Assembly: GCF_002250655.1 (NCBI RefSeq)
Contig: NZ_NOZR01000002.1
Location: 186,001-250,000 of the forward strand
Origin: Mycolicibacterium sphagni
GTDB lineage: Bacteria; Actinomycetota; Actinomycetes; Mycobacteriales; Mycobacteriaceae
Length of the DNA: 64,000 bases
Reading direction: 5' to 3'
Numbering within the stretch: position 1 is the stretch's first letter; every line of letters starts with the position of its first letter. Positions 9,811-20,560 of the stretch are shown here, one piece after another. The notes beneath the pieces are model-generated. The model did not search any database, was not told the origin of the DNA, and saw nothing but the letters and a program-made list of their open reading frames with translations. The translations under genes and the position numbers were made by a program.

Positions 9811-10821
9811 TCACTCCGGTTTTGTGCTGCGGCCCAGCAGCAGCGCGACCGCCTGGTCCACCGACAACCCCTTGTGACACACCTGATGGACGGCATCGGT
9901 GAGCGGCATCTCCACGTCGTAGCTCGATGCCAGCGCCAGGATCGACTCGCACGAGGCAACGCCCTCGGCGACATGCCCACCCGCGGCGAGCTGAGCCGCC
10001 TCCATGGTCCCGCCCCGGCCGAGCCGTTCACCGAAGCTGCGGTTGCGCGACTGCGGAGATGTGCACGTGGCCACCAGATCACCCACCCCGGCCAAACCGG
10101 CCAGCGTCGTCGACTTGGCGCCGACCGCGATGCCCAGCCGCATGATCTCGGCCAATCCGCGGGTGATGATCGCCGCCGCGGTGTTCTCGCCCAGCCCCAC
10201 ACCTGCTGCCATGCCGCAGGCCAGTGCGATGACGTTCTTACACGCCCCGCCGATCTCGGTGCCGATCACGTCGGCATTGGTATACGGCCGCAGGTATTTG
10301 GTGCTCAGCGCACGCTGTAAAGCGACGGCACGGCCGGAATCCGTGCAGGCCACCACGGTTGCGGCGGGCTGTTCCTCGGCGATCTCGTCAGCCAGGTTCG
10401 GACCCGAGACCACCGCCACCTGGCTGGGGTCGACGCCGGTTACCTGGACGATGACCTGGCTCATCCGCATCAGGCTGCCCAATTCGATGCCCTTGGCCAG
10501 GCTGACCAACGTGGCGCCGTCGGCGATCAGGCCGCGCCAGGGTTCGAGGTTGGCACGCAGCGTCTGGGAGGGCACGGCGAGCAGCACGGTGGTCAGCCCG
10601 TCGAGGGCCTCGGCGGCATCGGTGGTGGCGCGGATCGCGGGCGGCAGCTCAACACCCGGAAGATAGGCAGTGTTGATGTGTGTGGCGTTGATCTCATCGG
10701 CCACCTCCGCGCGCCGCGCCCACAACCGGACCTCGGAGCCGGCCTCTGCCAGCACCTTGGCCAGGGCGGTTCCCCAGGCGCCGGCGCCCATTACCGCCGC
10801 AGTGCCCACCGTGCTGGTCAT
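9811..10821 (-). CDS. gpsA: Glycerol-3-phosphate dehydrogenase, NAD(P)+
   Basis: 336 residues. Reduces dihydroxyacetone phosphate to sn-glycerol 3-phosphate for phospholipids. Rossmann motif [13 protein letters not shown] (10-22), catalytic [15 protein letters not shown], and [10 protein letters not shown] near the C-terminal domain are all present. The ATG at 10821 is chosen because TACGTT ends exactly 7 bases upstream, the spacing of a leaderless mycobacterial transcript, and no ribosome site is visible; upstream Met codons (10827, 10845) are less likely. First gene of gpsA-lyase-ddlA, divergent from fbiD. Confidence 0.96.
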   Translation of the reverse strand: MTSTVGTAAVMGAGAWGTALAKVLAEAGSEVRLWARRAEVADEINATHINTAYLPGVELPPAIRATTDAAEALDGLTTVLLAVPSQTLRANLEPWRGLIADGATLVSLAKGIELGSLMRMSQVIVQVTGVDPSQVAVVSGPNLADEIAEEQPAATVVACTDSGRAVALQRALSTKYLRPYTNADVIGTEIGGACKNVIALACGMAAGVGLGENTAAAIITRGLAEIMRLGIAVGAKSTTLAGLAGVGDLVATCTSPQSRNRSFGERLGRGGTMEAAQLAAGGHVAEGVASCESILALASSYDVEMPLTDAVHQVCHKGLSVDQAVALLLGRSTKPE

Positions 10822-10835
10822 GCTCATTAACGTAG

Positions 10836-11540
<705 letters not shown>

Positions 11541-11607
11541 TGGTTAACAACGCCTGAACGCCCATCGACTTTGGGCTGCGTCGGTCCACTGGCGCCCCCG
11601 ATGGGGG

Positions 11608-13779
11608 ATGATCGGAGTCGTGACCGAGACGGAAACCGACGCGCGATCCACGGACGATAACTGGCAGCCCGGCGAGGCAGCGCCGGAAGCTCCGCCTGCG
11701 GCCACCGACACCGCGGTCGACAACGAACTGCCCGAGAATCGTTACCTCAACCGCGAGCTGAGCTGGCTGGATTTCAATTCCCGGGTTTTGGCGCTGGCCG
11801 CCGACACCTCGCTGCCCCTGCTGGAACGGGCGAAATTTCTGGCGATCTTCGCCTCCAACCTCGATGAGTTCTACATGGTCCGGGTGGCCGGGCTCAAGCG
11901 CCGCGACGAGATGGGACTGTCGGTGCGTTCGGCCGACGGGCTCTCCCCCCGCGAGCAGCTGCGCCGTATCGGCGAACGCACCCGCCAAATCTCGTTGCGC
12001 CAAGCCGAGGTTTTCATCGAGTCGGTGCGTCCCGCCCTGGCCGAAGAGGGCATCCGCATCGTCAACTGGGCCGAGTTGACCGACGCCGAACGCAGTGAGC
12101 TGTCGACCTATTTCCACGAACAGGTGTTCCCTGTTCTCACCCCGCTCGCCGTCGATCCGGCGCACCCGTTCCCGTTCGTCAGCGGCTTGAGCCTGAACCT
12201 CGCCATCACCGTCAAGTCCCCCGACGACGGTGGCGAGCACTTCGCCCGCATCAAGGTTCCCGACAACGTCGACCGGTTCGTCGAACTCAAGGGCGCCAAC
12301 GAGGAAAGCGATATCGTCCGGTTCCTGCCCACCGAAGAACTCATCGCCGCGTTCCTGCCGGTGCTGTTCCCGGGCATGGAAATCGTCGAGCATCACGTCT
12401 TCCGCATCACCCGCAACGCCGACATGCAGGTCGAGGAAGATCGCGACGAAGATCTGCTCCAGGCGCTGGAACGCGAATTGGCCCGGCGGCGATTCGGTTC
12501 TCCGGTGCGCCTCGAGGTCGCCGACGACATGACCGAGCACATGCTCGGACTGCTCCTGCGGGAGCTCGACGTCCATCCCGGTGACGTGGTGCAGGTGCCG
12601 GGGCTGCTTGACCTTTCGTCGCTGTGGCAGATCTACGGCGTCGACCGCCCGGCTCTCAAGGATCGCCCGTTCGTGCCGGCCACGCACCCGGCATTCGCCG
12701 AGCGCGAGACGCCGAAGAGCATTTTTTCGACGCTCCGAGATGGTGATGTGCTGGTGCACCATCCCTACGATTCGTTCTCGACCAGCGTGCAGCGCTTTAT
12801 CGAGCAGGCCGCCGCCGACCCGAATGTGTTGGCTATCAAGCAGACGCTGTACCGGACGTCCGGTGACTCCCCGATCGTCAACGCGCTGATCGACGCGGCC
12901 GAGGCAGGCAAGCAGGTGGTCGCCCTCGTCGAACTGAAGGCGCGCTTCGACGAGCAGGCCAACATCAAGTGGGCCCGGGCGCTGGAAGATGCTGGCGTGC
13001 ATGTGGTCTACGGATTGATCGGGCTCAAGACCCACTGCAAGACCTGTCTGGTGGTGCGCCGCGAAGGCTCGACGATCCGTCGCTACTGTCATATCGGCAC
13101 CGGCAACTACAACCCCAAAACCGCCCGGTTGTACGAGGACGTCGGATTGATCACCGCAGCCCCCGACATCGGGGCCGACTTGACCGACCTGTTCAATTCG
13201 CTGACCGGCTACTCCCGCAAGGTCACCTACCGCAATCTGCTGGTGGCGCCGCACGGGGTGCGCAAGGGCATCGTCGAGCGCATCGAACGCGAGATCGACG
13301 CGCACCGGCACGGCGGCAACGGCCGGATCCGGCTCAAGGCCAACGCCCTTGTCGACGAGCAGGTCATCGATGCGCTGTATCGGGCTTCGCAGGCCGGGGT
13401 TCGGGTCGAGGTCGTCGTCCGCGGCATCTGCGCGCTCAAGCCAGGCGCCGAAGGTTTCTCCGAGAACATCGTCGTGCGCTCGATTCTCGGCCGCTTCCTG
13501 GAACATTCGCGGATCTTCCATTTCAACGCGATCAACGAATTCTTCATCGGCAGCGCCGACATGATGCACCGCAACCTCGACCGCCGGATCGAGGTGCTGG
13601 CTCAGGTCAAAGACCCGCGGCTCACCGGCTATCTCGACGAACTCTTCGAGTCCGCGATGGATCCCTCGACCCGGTGCTGGGAGTTGGGCCCCGACGGTCA
13701 TTGGACAGCATCACCGCAAGACGGCCGCCAAGTCCGCGACCACCAGGTGTGGCTGATGGAACGTCACCGGCAGCACTGA
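11608..13779 (+). CDS. ppk1: Polyphosphate kinase 1
   Basis: 723 residues. Polymerises the gamma-phosphate of ATP into inorganic polyphosphate. The N-domain begins at [14 protein letters not shown]; the catalytic phosphohistidine is H495 in [10 protein letters not shown], with the second conserved histidine in LKTHCKT, and the C-terminal phospholipase-D-like halves end at [12 protein letters not shown]. The first 40 residues are an acidic, low-complexity extension common in mycobacteria. Start ATG 11608 or GTG 11620 cannot be separated. A long open frame on the opposite strand is a composition shadow. Confidence 0.97.
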   Translation: MIGVVTETETDARSTDDNWQPGEAAPEAPPAATDTAVDNELPENRYLNRELSWLDFNSRVLALAADTSLPLLERAKFLAIFASNLDEFYMVRVAGLKRRDEMGLSVRSADGLSPREQLRRIGERTRQISLRQAEVFIESVRPALAEEGIRIVNWAELTDAERSELSTYFHEQVFPVLTPLAVDPAHPFPFVSGLSLNLAITVKSPDDGGEHFARIKVPDNVDRFVELKGANEESDIVRFLPTEELIAAFLPVLFPGMEIVEHHVFRITRNADMQVEEDRDEDLLQALERELARRRFGSPVRLEVADDMTEHMLGLLLRELDVHPGDVVQVPGLLDLSSLWQIYGVDRPALKDRPFVPATHPAFAERETPKSIFSTLRDGDVLVHHPYDSFSTSVQRFIEQAAADPNVLAIKQTLYRTSGDSPIVNALIDAAEAGKQVVALVELKARFDEQANIKWARALEDAGVHVVYGLIGLKTHCKTCLVVRREGSTIRRYCHIGTGNYNPKTARLYEDVGLITAAPDIGADLTDLFNSLTGYSRKVTYRNLLVAPHGVRKGIVERIEREIDAHRHGGNGRIRLKANALVDEQVIDALYRASQAGVRVEVVVRGICALKPGAEGFSENIVVRSILGRFLEHSRIFHFNAINEFFIGSADMMHRNLDRRIEVLAQVKDPRLTGYLDELFESAMDPSTRCWELGPDGHWTASPQDGRQVRDHQVWLMERHRQH

Positions 13780-13849
13780 GTGCACCCTCCGTTGCGACCC
13801 ACCAGATCCGGTCCCGCACAGGGACCCGAATTGATTTGCGGGAGTTGAC

Positions 13850-14815
13850 GTGGCCAAGAGAGCGTCTCGTGACGGCTCAGGGACCAAATCGACGAAGAAT
13901 GCAGCGACGAAGAAGGGCAAGCCGCCTCATCGGGTGATCGTCGCGGCAGGTGCGGTGTTGTGGCGACCCGAGCCTGATAACGGTGAGCCGCACGTCGCAT
14001 TGATTCACCGGCCCCGCTACGACGACTGGTCGCTGCCCAAGGGCAAGGTGGATCCCGGTGAGAACGAACCGGTTGCCGCGGTGCGCGAGATCTGGGAGGA
14101 GACCGGGCAGCGATCGCAGTTGGGCCGGCGCCTGATCCAGACCCACTATCAGGTGGCGCAGGGCGCCAAGGTCGTTCATTACTGGGCGGCGCGGGCACTG
14201 GGCGGTGAGTTCTCCCCCGGCTCCGAAGTCGACCGGCTGGAGTGGATGCCGGTCGAGGATGCCGCGAAGCAGCTCACCTATCTGCACGACCGGGAAGTGC
14301 TCACGGCGTTCACCAAACAGCCGATCGATACCGCGACGGTGCTGATCGTCAGGCACGGCACGGCGGGCATCAAGTCCCGCTACAAGGGCGACGACCGGAG
14401 CCGGCCGCTGGACAAGAATGGTCGCGCGCAAGCGGAATCACTGGCCGCACAGCTGATGGCGTTCGGGGCCACCGAGGTCTACGCCGCCGATCGGGTGCGC
14501 TGTATTCAGACCGTCGAGCCGCTGGCTCAGGAGCTCGGCGTGACTATCGCCATCGAGCCCAGCTTCACCGAAGAGGCGTACGCCGCCGACCCCGACGCCG
14601 CGCACAAGCGCATCGTCGAGATCGCCGCGCGCGGTGGCACACCCGCCATCTGCACGCAGGGCAAGGTCATCCCCTACCTGCTGGCATGGTGGCGTGGCAC
14701 TGACAAGGCCGACAAGTCGCGCAACCGCAAGGGCAGCACGTGGGTGCTGTCGTTGGACGGCGACCGGATTGTGGCCGCCGACTACATCGGCAGCCCGCTG
14801 GCGACTAAGCCCTGA
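13850..14815 (+). CDS. mutT1: MutT1: Nudix hydrolase fused to histidine phosphatase
   Basis: 321 residues, two domains. The N-terminal Nudix domain carries a full Nudix box [22 protein letters not shown] (65-86), and the C-terminal histidine-phosphatase domain begins with the RHG motif in [10 protein letters not shown] (about 163-172). Mycobacterial MutT1 cleans up 8-oxo-dGTP and diadenosine polyphosphates; the phosphatase domain converts the diphosphate to monophosphate. Residues 1-25 are lysine-rich. GTG 13850 has GGGAG about 6 nt before it. Convergent with hupB across a perfect hairpin. Confidence 0.95.
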   Translation: MAKRASRDGSGTKSTKNAATKKGKPPHRVIVAAGAVLWRPEPDNGEPHVALIHRPRYDDWSLPKGKVDPGENEPVAAVREIWEETGQRSQLGRRLIQTHYQVAQGAKVVHYWAARALGGEFSPGSEVDRLEWMPVEDAAKQLTYLHDREVLTAFTKQPIDTATVLIVRHGTAGIKSRYKGDDRSRPLDKNGRAQAESLAAQLMAFGATEVYAADRVRCIQTVEPLAQELGVTIAIEPSFTEEAYAADPDAAHKRIVEIAARGGTPAICTQGKVIPYLLAWWRGTDKADKSRNRKGSTWVLSLDGDRIVAADYIGSPLATKP

Positions 14816-14821
14816 CACGCA

Positions 14822-14854
14822 AATACGCCGCGGGCGTTGAGCCCGCGGCGTATT
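14822..14854. terminator. Hairpin terminator between convergent mutT1 and hupB
   Basis: Perfect 14-base inverted repeat AATACGCCGCGGGC (14822-14835) and its complement (14841-14854) around a 5-base loop. There is no U-tract, as is common for mycobacterial hairpins, and symmetry means it can serve both strands. Confidence 0.75.
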
Positions 14855-14862
14855 CGATCGTG

Positions 14863-15429
14863 TTACTTAGCGACGGCCCTTCTTGGCGGGCGCGGCCTTC
14901 TTGGCCGGAGCCTTCTTAGCCGGTGCAGCCTTCTTGACCGGTGCAGCCTTCTTGCAGGCGCGGCCTTCTTGGCCGGAGCCTTCTTAGCCGGTGCAGCCTT
15001 CTTGACAGGCGCGGCCTTCTTGGCCGGAGCCTTCTTAGCCGGTGCAGCCTTCTTCACGACCGCCTTGCGGACGGCCTTCTTCACGGCAGCCTTCTTGACC
15101 GGGCCGGCGACGGCACCGCGCTTGACGGCGGGGCCTTCCGACGGAAGCTTCTGTGCACCGGAGACGACGGCCTTGAATTGAGCGCCGGGACGGAAAGCGG
15201 GAACGGAAGTCGGCTTCACCTTGACGGTTTCGCCGGTGCGCGGATTACGCGCCACACGAGCGGCACGACGCCGCTGCTCGAAAACGCCGAAGCCGGTGAT
15301 GGTCACGCTGTCGCCCTTGTGCACCGCGCGCACAATCGTGTCGACAACGTTCTCCACCGCCAGAGTTGCTTGCCGACGGTCTGAGCCCAATTTCTCCGTG
15401 AGTACGTCGATGAGCTCTGCTTTGTTCAT
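14863..15429 (-). CDS. hupB: HU-family nucleoid protein HupB with frameshifted C-terminal tail
   Basis: DNA-binding HU domain at residues 1-90 ([37 protein letters not shown]), then a lysine/alanine tail of [13 protein letters not shown] repeats typical of mycobacterial HupB/Hlp. In the last about 30 residues the sequence changes to an Arg/Pro/Leu-rich run ([16 protein letters not shown]) ending at the TAA at 14863. Comparing two copies of the 51-base repeat shows one base missing near 14954. Adding it back gives the canonical ending AKKGRR with a TAA at 14867-14869. So either a real +1/-1 frameshift or an assembly error in a repeat. GGAGG lies 7 nt before the ATG. Acts as an abundant nucleoid compactor; divergence from leuD leaves a 198-base gap. 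Confidence 0.93.
   Translation of the reverse strand: MNKAELIDVLTEKLGSDRRQATLAVENVVDTIVRAVHKGDSVTITGFGVFEQRRRAARVARNPRTGETVKVKPTSVPAFRPGAQFKAVVSGAQKLPSEGPAVKRGAVAGPVKKAAVKKAVRKAVVKKAAPAKKAPAKKAAPVKKAAPAKKAPAKKAAPARRLHRSRRLHRLRRLRPRRPRPPRRAVAK
14951..15051 (-). repeat. 51-bp tandem repeat in the hupB tail, one copy shortened to 50 bp
   Basis: 15001-15051 (51 bases) and 14951-15000 (50 bases) are identical except that CTTGACAGGC in the first reads CTTGCAGGC in the second. The unit encodes a 17-residue Lys/Ala/Pro block. The missing A at about 14955 breaks the frame. Confidence 0.95.
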
Positions 15430-15588
15430 TCAATTCCTCCGAAGCCAGTGGTCCACTTTGGACCGACTGCACAACACGGTAAACCCAAGACCTGCTGATT
15501 TCCAAGAGCCACGCCCAATTTCAGGCACTACTTAGGATATTTCAGCAATCCGGTTGCCGCCCTAGGGCGGTGAATCCGAGGGGCTGAA

Positions 15589-15607
15589 CCCCCCCTTTTG
15601 GGGCGGG
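15589..15607 (-). terminator. Possible terminator after leuD
   Basis: CCCGCCCC, AAAA, GGGGGGG on the minus strand, 20 bases after the leuD stop, can form a short G/C hairpin without a clear U-tract. A second palindrome, CCGCCCTAGGGCGG, lies at 15557-15570 in the same hupB-leuD gap. Confidence 0.4.
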
Positions 15608-15627
15608 AATTCGGCGTCCCGCCGCGT

Positions 15628-16224
15628 TCAGGACACCGTCGAAATGCGCGGCTTCCAGCTCGGCCGAGCCGCCTCGAATGCTTCTATGTCAGCACGTTTC
15701 CGCAGCGTAAGGCCTATATCATCGAGGCCTTCCAGCAATCGCCAAGCTGTGTAATCGTCAATCGTGAACGGCACCACCACCGTTCCCGCGGTGATATTCC
15801 GATCTTGAAGATTTACAGTGATTTCCAGCCCCGGATTCTGCTCGATGAGCTTCCAGAGAAGTTCAACATCATCTTGAGCGACTTCAGCCGCCAACAGCCC
15901 TGCCTTGCCCGCGTTGCCGCGAAAGATGTCGGCGAAGCGCGACGAGATGACGACCCGGAATCCGAAGTCCATGAGCGCCCAGACCGCATGCTCGCGTGAC
16001 GAACCGGTGCCGAAATCGGGCCCGGCGACCAAAACCGAACCCCGGTCGAACGGACTCAGATTGAGAATGAACGACGGGTCGTTGCGCCACGCAGCGAACA
16101 ATCCATCCTCGAAACCTGTTCGGGTGACCCGTTTCAAATACACCGCCGGAATGATCTGGTCGGTGTCGACATTGGACCGCCGCAGCGGAACACCGATGCC
16201 GGTGTGGGTGTGAAATGCGTCCAT
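15628..16224 (-). CDS. leuD: 3-isopropylmalate dehydratase small subunit
   Basis: 198 residues. With LeuC it isomerises 2-isopropylmalate to 3-isopropylmalate in leucine synthesis. The swivel domain motifs [14 protein letters not shown] and [18 protein letters not shown] are intact. The ATG at 16224 has AGGAG 6 nt ahead and gives the usual N-terminus [20 protein letters not shown]; longer upstream frame is noise. It follows leuC after 19 bases. Confidence 0.97.
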   Translation of the reverse strand: MDAFHTHTGIGVPLRRSNVDTDQIIPAVYLKRVTRTGFEDGLFAAWRNDPSFILNLSPFDRGSVLVAGPDFGTGSSREHAVWALMDFGFRVVISSRFADIFRGNAGKAGLLAAEVAQDDVELLWKLIEQNPGLEITVNLQDRNITAGTVVVPFTIDDYTAWRLLEGLDDIGLTLRKRADIEAFEAARPSWKPRISTVS

Positions 16225-16243
16225 CGTGTTCTCCTGAGCAGGT

Positions 16244-17677
16244 CTAGTTTTTGAGATCGGCCGGCGAGGACAGCGTTCCGCGCACCGCGGTGGCGGCGGC
16301 GACCGCCGGCGAAACCAGGTGTGTCCGCCCGCCCTTGCCCTGCCTGCCTTCGAAATTACGGTTCGACGTCGACGCACAGCGCTCGCCCGGCGCCAGCTGA
16401 TCGGGGTTCATTCCCAGGCACATCGAGCATCCGGCCTGACGCCAATCCGCGCCGGCCGCAGTGAAGATCTCGCCCAGCCCTTCGGATTCGGCCTGGGCAC
16501 GCACCCGCATTGAACCCGGCACGATCAGCATTCGCACTCCGTCGGCCACCTTGCGGCCGCGCAGAACATCGGCCACCACCCGCAGGTCCTCGATGCGTCC
16601 GTTGGTGCACGAGCCGACAAACACCGCGTCGACGGAGACATCGCGCATCGGGGTGCCCGCCCGAAGGTCCATGTAGGCCAACGCCTTCTCGGCGGCCTGC
16701 CGCTCGTCGTCGCTGGTCATCATTTCCGGGTCGGGCACCGCCCCACCGAGCGGAACACCCTGTCCGGGGTTGGTGCCCCATGTGACAAAGGGACTCAGAG
16801 TCGTCGCGTCGATATAGACCTCGGTGTCGAATTCGGCACCCTCGTCGGTCTTCAGTTGTTCCCAAGTGGCCAACGCTGCATCCCAGTCAGCGCCCGTCGG
16901 GGCGTAGGGGCGGCCACGCAGGTAGTCATAGGTTGTCTGGTCGGGAGCCACCAGCCCGGCTCGGGCGCCGGCCTCGATGCTCATATTGCACACAGTCATC
17001 CGGCCTTCCATCGACAGCGATTCGATGGTGCTGCCGCGGTATTCGATGACATAGCCCTGGCCGCCGCCGGTACCGATCTTGGCGATCACCGCCAGGATGA
17101 TGTCCTTGGCTCCGACCCCGGGCGGCAGCTCACCGTCGACGTTGACCGCCATGGTCTTGAACGGCCGCAGCGGAAGTGTCTGGGTGGCAAGCACATGCTC
17201 CACTTCGGAAGTACCGATGCCCATCGCGATCGCGCCGAACGCACCGTGGGTGGAGGTGTGGCTGTCGCCGCAGACGATCGTCATCCCCGGCTGGGTCAGG
17301 CCCAACTGCGGACCCATCACATGCACGATCCCCTGTTCGACGTCACCCATCCGGTGCAGTCGGACGCCGAACTCGGCGCAGTTGTGCCGCAACGTGTCGA
17401 CCTGAGTGCGGGATATCGGGTCGGCGATCGGCTTGTCGATGTCGACCGTCGGCACGTTGTGGTCTTCGGTGGCGATCGTGAGATCGGGGCGGTGCACCGG
17501 GCGGTCGGCCAGCCGGAGTCCGTCGAAGGCCTGCGGACTGGTCACCTCATGGATGAGATGGAGATCGATGTAGATCAGATCGGGTTCACGCGATGCGCCG
17601 CTTCCGGTGCCGGCGACGACGACGTGGTCGTCCCATACCTTCTCGGGCAGGGTCCTGGGCTTGTCGGACTGAGCCAT
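16244..17677 (-). CDS. leuC: 3-isopropylmalate dehydratase large subunit
   Basis: 477 residues, aconitase superfamily. The [4Fe-4S] cluster ligands are the cysteine in [13 protein letters not shown] and the pair in [10 protein letters not shown]; substrate motifs [15 protein letters not shown] and [14 protein letters not shown] are present. First gene of leuCD. Divergent from the IclR-type regulator with a 76-base gap containing an inverted repeat, so regulation by that protein is likely (inference from position and family). Confidence 0.98.
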   Translation of the reverse strand: MAQSDKPRTLPEKVWDDHVVVAGTGSGASREPDLIYIDLHLIHEVTSPQAFDGLRLADRPVHRPDLTIATEDHNVPTVDIDKPIADPISRTQVDTLRHNCAEFGVRLHRMGDVEQGIVHVMGPQLGLTQPGMTIVCGDSHTSTHGAFGAIAMGIGTSEVEHVLATQTLPLRPFKTMAVNVDGELPPGVGAKDIILAVIAKIGTGGGQGYVIEYRGSTIESLSMEGRMTVCNMSIEAGARAGLVAPDQTTYDYLRGRPYAPTGADWDAALATWEQLKTDEGAEFDTEVYIDATTLSPFVTWGTNPGQGVPLGGAVPDPEMMTSDDERQAAEKALAYMDLRAGTPMRDVSVDAVFVGSCTNGRIEDLRVVADVLRGRKVADGVRMLIVPGSMRVRAQAESEGLGEIFTAAGADWRQAGCSMCLGMNPDQLAPGERCASTSNRNFEGRQGKGGRTHLVSPAVAAATAVRGTLSSPADLKN

Positions 17678-17723
17678 GGCTTCTCACTTCAATTCTTCGA
17701 TTCCCGGAACATGAGCCTGGAAA

Positions 17724-17759
17724 TCTCATATTTCGGGACGCTAGTATCTCGATATGAGA
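17724..17759. promoter_or_regulatory. Candidate operator in the leuC/IclR gap
   Basis: TCTCATAT (17724-17731) and its exact complement ATATGAGA (17752-17759) are centred 28 bases apart. The right arm covers the regulator's own start codon, and TAGTAT (17742-17747) lies between them as a -10 box 6 bases before that ATG. Binding here could control both directions. Confidence 0.55.
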
Positions 17760-18455
17760 CAGGATAGCGGCATCGGCGTGCTCGACAAAGCCGTGGGCGT
17801 ACTGCACTCGATCGCCGATTCGCCCTGCGGGCTGGCCGAACTCTGTGAGCGGACGGGGCTGCCGCGCGCTACGGCGCACCGGCTGGCCGCGGGCCTGGAA
17901 GTCCACCGGCTGCTGGCCAGGGACAGCGCCGGACGGTGGCGACTCGGGCCTGCCATCACCGAACTGGCCACTCAGGTCAACGATCCGCTGCTCGCCGCCG
18001 GTGCCGCGGTGTTACCCCGGCTGCGGGAGATCACCGGCGAGAGCGTGCAGCTCTACCGCCGCGAAGGCACCATCCGGATCTGCGTCGTGGCTCTGGAACC
18101 CCCTGCCGGGCTTCGCGATACCGTGCCCGTCGGCGCGCGCCTGCCGATGACGGCCGGTTCGGGCGCCAAGGTGCTGCTGGCCTACAGCGACGCCGCCACA
18201 CAGCAGGCCGTACTTCCGACGGCGAAGTTCACCGACCGCACGCTGGCTGAGGTGCGGCGCCGCGGCTGGGCACAGAGCGCCGCCGAACGCGAACCAGGAG
18301 TGGCCAGCGTCTCGGCCCCGGTCCGCGATCGCAGCGGCACAGTGATTGCGGCGGTGTCGGTATCGGGTCCCATCGACCGGATGGGCCGGCGGCCCGGCGC
18401 GCGCTGGGCTGCCGATCTGGTGGCCGCCGCCGACGCGCTCACCCGCCGACTGTGA
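17754..18455 (+). CDS. IclR-family transcriptional regulator (likely leuCD regulator)
   Basis: 233 residues: winged helix about 9-60 (LDKAVGVLHSIAD, CERTGLPRATAHRLAAGLE) and IclR effector domain (GSGAKVLLAYSD, VASVSAPVRDRSGTVIAAVSVSGP). Divergent from leuCD, the arrangement of NdgR/LtbR-type leucine regulators in actinobacteria. The transcript appears leaderless: TAGTAT ends 6 bases before the ATG. Effector ligand unknown. Confidence 0.92.
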   Translation: MRQDSGIGVLDKAVGVLHSIADSPCGLAELCERTGLPRATAHRLAAGLEVHRLLARDSAGRWRLGPAITELATQVNDPLLAAGAAVLPRLREITGESVQLYRREGTIRICVVALEPPAGLRDTVPVGARLPMTAGSGAKVLLAYSDAATQQAVLPTAKFTDRTLAEVRRRGWAQSAAEREPGVASVSAPVRDRSGTVIAAVSVSGPIDRMGRRPGARWAADLVAAADALTRRL

Positions 18456-18497
18456 TCCCGGCGACAGCCGCGCGGCACGGCCTGACAAACTGACGCC

Positions 18498-18995
18498 ATG
18501 GGAACCAATCAACGCAACCAGATCGTCATGTCGGACGCCGAGATCGCCGATTTCGTGGCACGCAGCCGCACCGGCACCATGGCGACTATCGGGCCCGACG
18601 GCCAGCCGCATCTCGTCGCGATGTGGTACGGCGTCCTCGACGGTGAGATCTGGGTCGAGACCAAGGCCAAGTCCCAGAAGGCGGTCAACCTGCGTCGCGA
18701 TCCGCGGGTGAGCTTCCTGATCGAGGACGGGATGACCTACGACTCGCTGAAGGGCGTCGCGTTCGAAGGTGTGGCCGAGATCATCGACGATCCCGACACC
18801 ATCTTCAAAGTCGGTGTCAGCGTGTGGGAACGCTACAACGGCCCCTATACCGACGATCTCAAACCTGCCGTCGACATGATGATGAACAAGCGTGTGGCGG
18901 TGCGTATCGTCACCCGCCGCACCCGGTCCTGGGATCACGGCAAGCTCGGCATGCCGCCGATGCCGCTGGCCGGCTCCACCGCGCCGACCGAGTGA
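18498..18995 (+). CDS. F420/flavin-dependent PPOX-class oxidoreductase (FDOR split-barrel)
   Basis: 165 residues, single split beta-barrel domain. Motifs: FVARSRTGTMATIGPDGQPHLVAMWYG (substrate/cofactor strand), KAKSQKAVNLRRDPRVSFLIEDG, and SWDHGKL near the C-terminus. The family uses F420 or FMN to reduce varied small molecules; the substrate cannot be told. CAAACT ends 6 bases before the ATG, so a leaderless start is possible. Its stop abuts the convergent membrane protein gene with no gap. Confidence 0.85.
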   Translation: MGTNQRNQIVMSDAEIADFVARSRTGTMATIGPDGQPHLVAMWYGVLDGEIWVETKAKSQKAVNLRRDPRVSFLIEDGMTYDSLKGVAFEGVAEIIDDPDTIFKVGVSVWERYNGPYTDDLKPAVDMMMNKRVAVRIVTRRTRSWDHGKLGMPPMPLAGSTAPTE

Positions 18996-20558
18996 CTACG
19001 GACGCCCGTAGCGGTCGCCGTACCACGTGAAGCTGTTGACGTACTTGCCCATATCCATCGCCAGCTCGAGGTTGGCACCCGACGGCTGACCCGTCCCGAA
19101 GTCGGGGCTGAACCGGTGATACGGGCCGACTGCGGCCGCGATCAACGCATAGTCGTGCTTGACCGCGGCCAAGACCATCACCCGAAGCCGGGTGTAGGTG
19201 GCCGAGGAGTCTTTGCGAAACAAGTCGGCGACGACGCCGTAGCCCGGCTGGTAACCGACCGACGCGTTGGGGACTTGGTAGTCGACGGCCGCACCCGGGT
19301 ACCAACTTTCGAGGACGTGCTGCACGACCTGCTTGGCCGTCCGGTCGTCGGCGGGCTCGCCGAAAAGTGTCAGCGTGCCAGTATCGCCGCCGACATACTT
19401 CAGCTCAACGCCTTTCACACCGGGCGGATCGAAGGTGACATCGTAGGCCGAGCCCTCGGCGGGGTACGCCACCGAGAATGCGCCGTCGTCACCGCTGAAG
19501 CGGGGGTTGTTCTCAACCGGGATGCCCAGCGGCGGCCTGCCGCAATCCGGTGGGCACACAAACGGTTGCGGCGCGGGCGTGATCCGCGCCGACACGACGA
19601 CGCCCACGGCGACCGCCATGGCCAGGCCCGTGGCCATCGATCCCACCACGCGGGCGTAGCGCGGCGCCGGCGTCGATTGGCTGTCGTCGCCGGTCGTTTC
19701 AAACGCCTGATGGCGCACCGCGGCCGCGATGACGATCCGCACGACGACCATCGCCGCCGCCGCGATCAGCATGTGCAGCACGCCGTACCACGCTGACGAG
19801 AGTGGGACAACGTCCACCACACCCATTGCGGTCACCATGACCAAAACCACCAACAGTGCAGCAAGACCAACAGCTCTATATGGGTGAGAAGCGTTGGTGG
19901 GCTTGGCAAACCACAGAGCGATGCCAATGATCCCGCCGGCCGCCAAGCCCACAACGGGCCATGCGATTCCCTCGACCAGAGCCTCGACAAGGAGACTGCC
20001 GACAACGCGGTCGGGGGCAGTGACACCCATCGCCAGTTGCGGCACCAGCAGTGTCGCGGTAGCGGCCCCGGTGAACACCGTCGCACCAAGCGCACCGATC
20101 GTGAAGCCGTCCAGCGCATCTCGGGGCGTGCGGTCCAAGAGCCGCACGACCACGACGGGCACCAGCATCAGAAATGCCTCGCTGATCGGCACCGCCACCC
20201 CGAAAAGCAAGAACTCCGCCAGATCCGTCTGCGCACCCAACGCGGCGTCGTAGGCCCTCGCGACAATCGGGCCGGCAATCAGTGCCCACCCGACTCCCAA
20301 TCCCAGCGCCAGAATCGCCCCCACGAACACGCCACGCAGCCCGACCGTGCGTCGAATACCGGTCTCGCGCAGGTAGACGACGAACAGAACAGGCAGCCCG
20401 GATACTGCGGTCGCGATCATCGCCGCCTGCCAGCGCAGTACGGCGAAGGCCGCCAGTGCCACCACGAGGACGATCAGGCCGGCACGAAAGGGGCGGCGAG
20501 AACTCTCGGGCAGCTGTGGGAACAGCGCACCCGTCACCCATGATCGAAAGACGGACAC
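18996..20558 (-). CDS. Polytopic membrane protein with external C-terminal domain (PrsW-like appearance)
   Basis: 520 residues. About eight transmembrane helices between residues 25 and 280, a charged cytoplasmic stretch (HQAFETTGDDSQSTPAPRYA), another helix near 305-328, then an external domain of about 190 residues beginning VCPPDCGRPP. The segment PISEAFLMLVPVVVVRLL...DALDGFTIGALGATVFTGA resembles the core of PrsW-type membrane proteases, but the paired glutamates of active PrsW are not all present, so activity is doubtful. GTG 20558 follows the S53 peptidase stop by two bases (GGTAGG just ahead), so the two are one unit. Function unknown. Confidence 0.7.
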   Translation of the reverse strand: MSVFRSWVTGALFPQLPESSRRPFRAGLIVLVVALAAFAVLRWQAAMIATAVSGLPVLFVVYLRETGIRRTVGLRGVFVGAILALGLGVGWALIAGPIVARAYDAALGAQTDLAEFLLFGVAVPISEAFLMLVPVVVVRLLDRTPRDALDGFTIGALGATVFTGAATATLLVPQLAMGVTAPDRVVGSLLVEALVEGIAWPVVGLAAGGIIGIALWFAKPTNASHPYRAVGLAALLVVLVMVTAMGVVDVVPLSSAWYGVLHMLIAAAAMVVVRIVIAAAVRHQAFETTGDDSQSTPAPRYARVVGSMATGLAMAVAVGVVVSARITPAPQPFVCPPDCGRPPLGIPVENNPRFSGDDGAFSVAYPAEGSAYDVTFDPPGVKGVELKYVGGDTGTLTLFGEPADDRTAKQVVQHVLESWYPGAAVDYQVPNASVGYQPGYGVVADLFRKDSSATYTRLRVMVLAAVKHDYALIAAAVGPYHRFSPDFGTGQPSGANLELAMDMGKYVNSFTWYGDRYGRP

Positions 20559-20560
20559 GC

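Noticed and set aside
14951..15051. hupB and ung repeats as a CRISPR array
   Set aside because: Both are contiguous in-frame tandem repeats without unique spacers and no cas genes are present.
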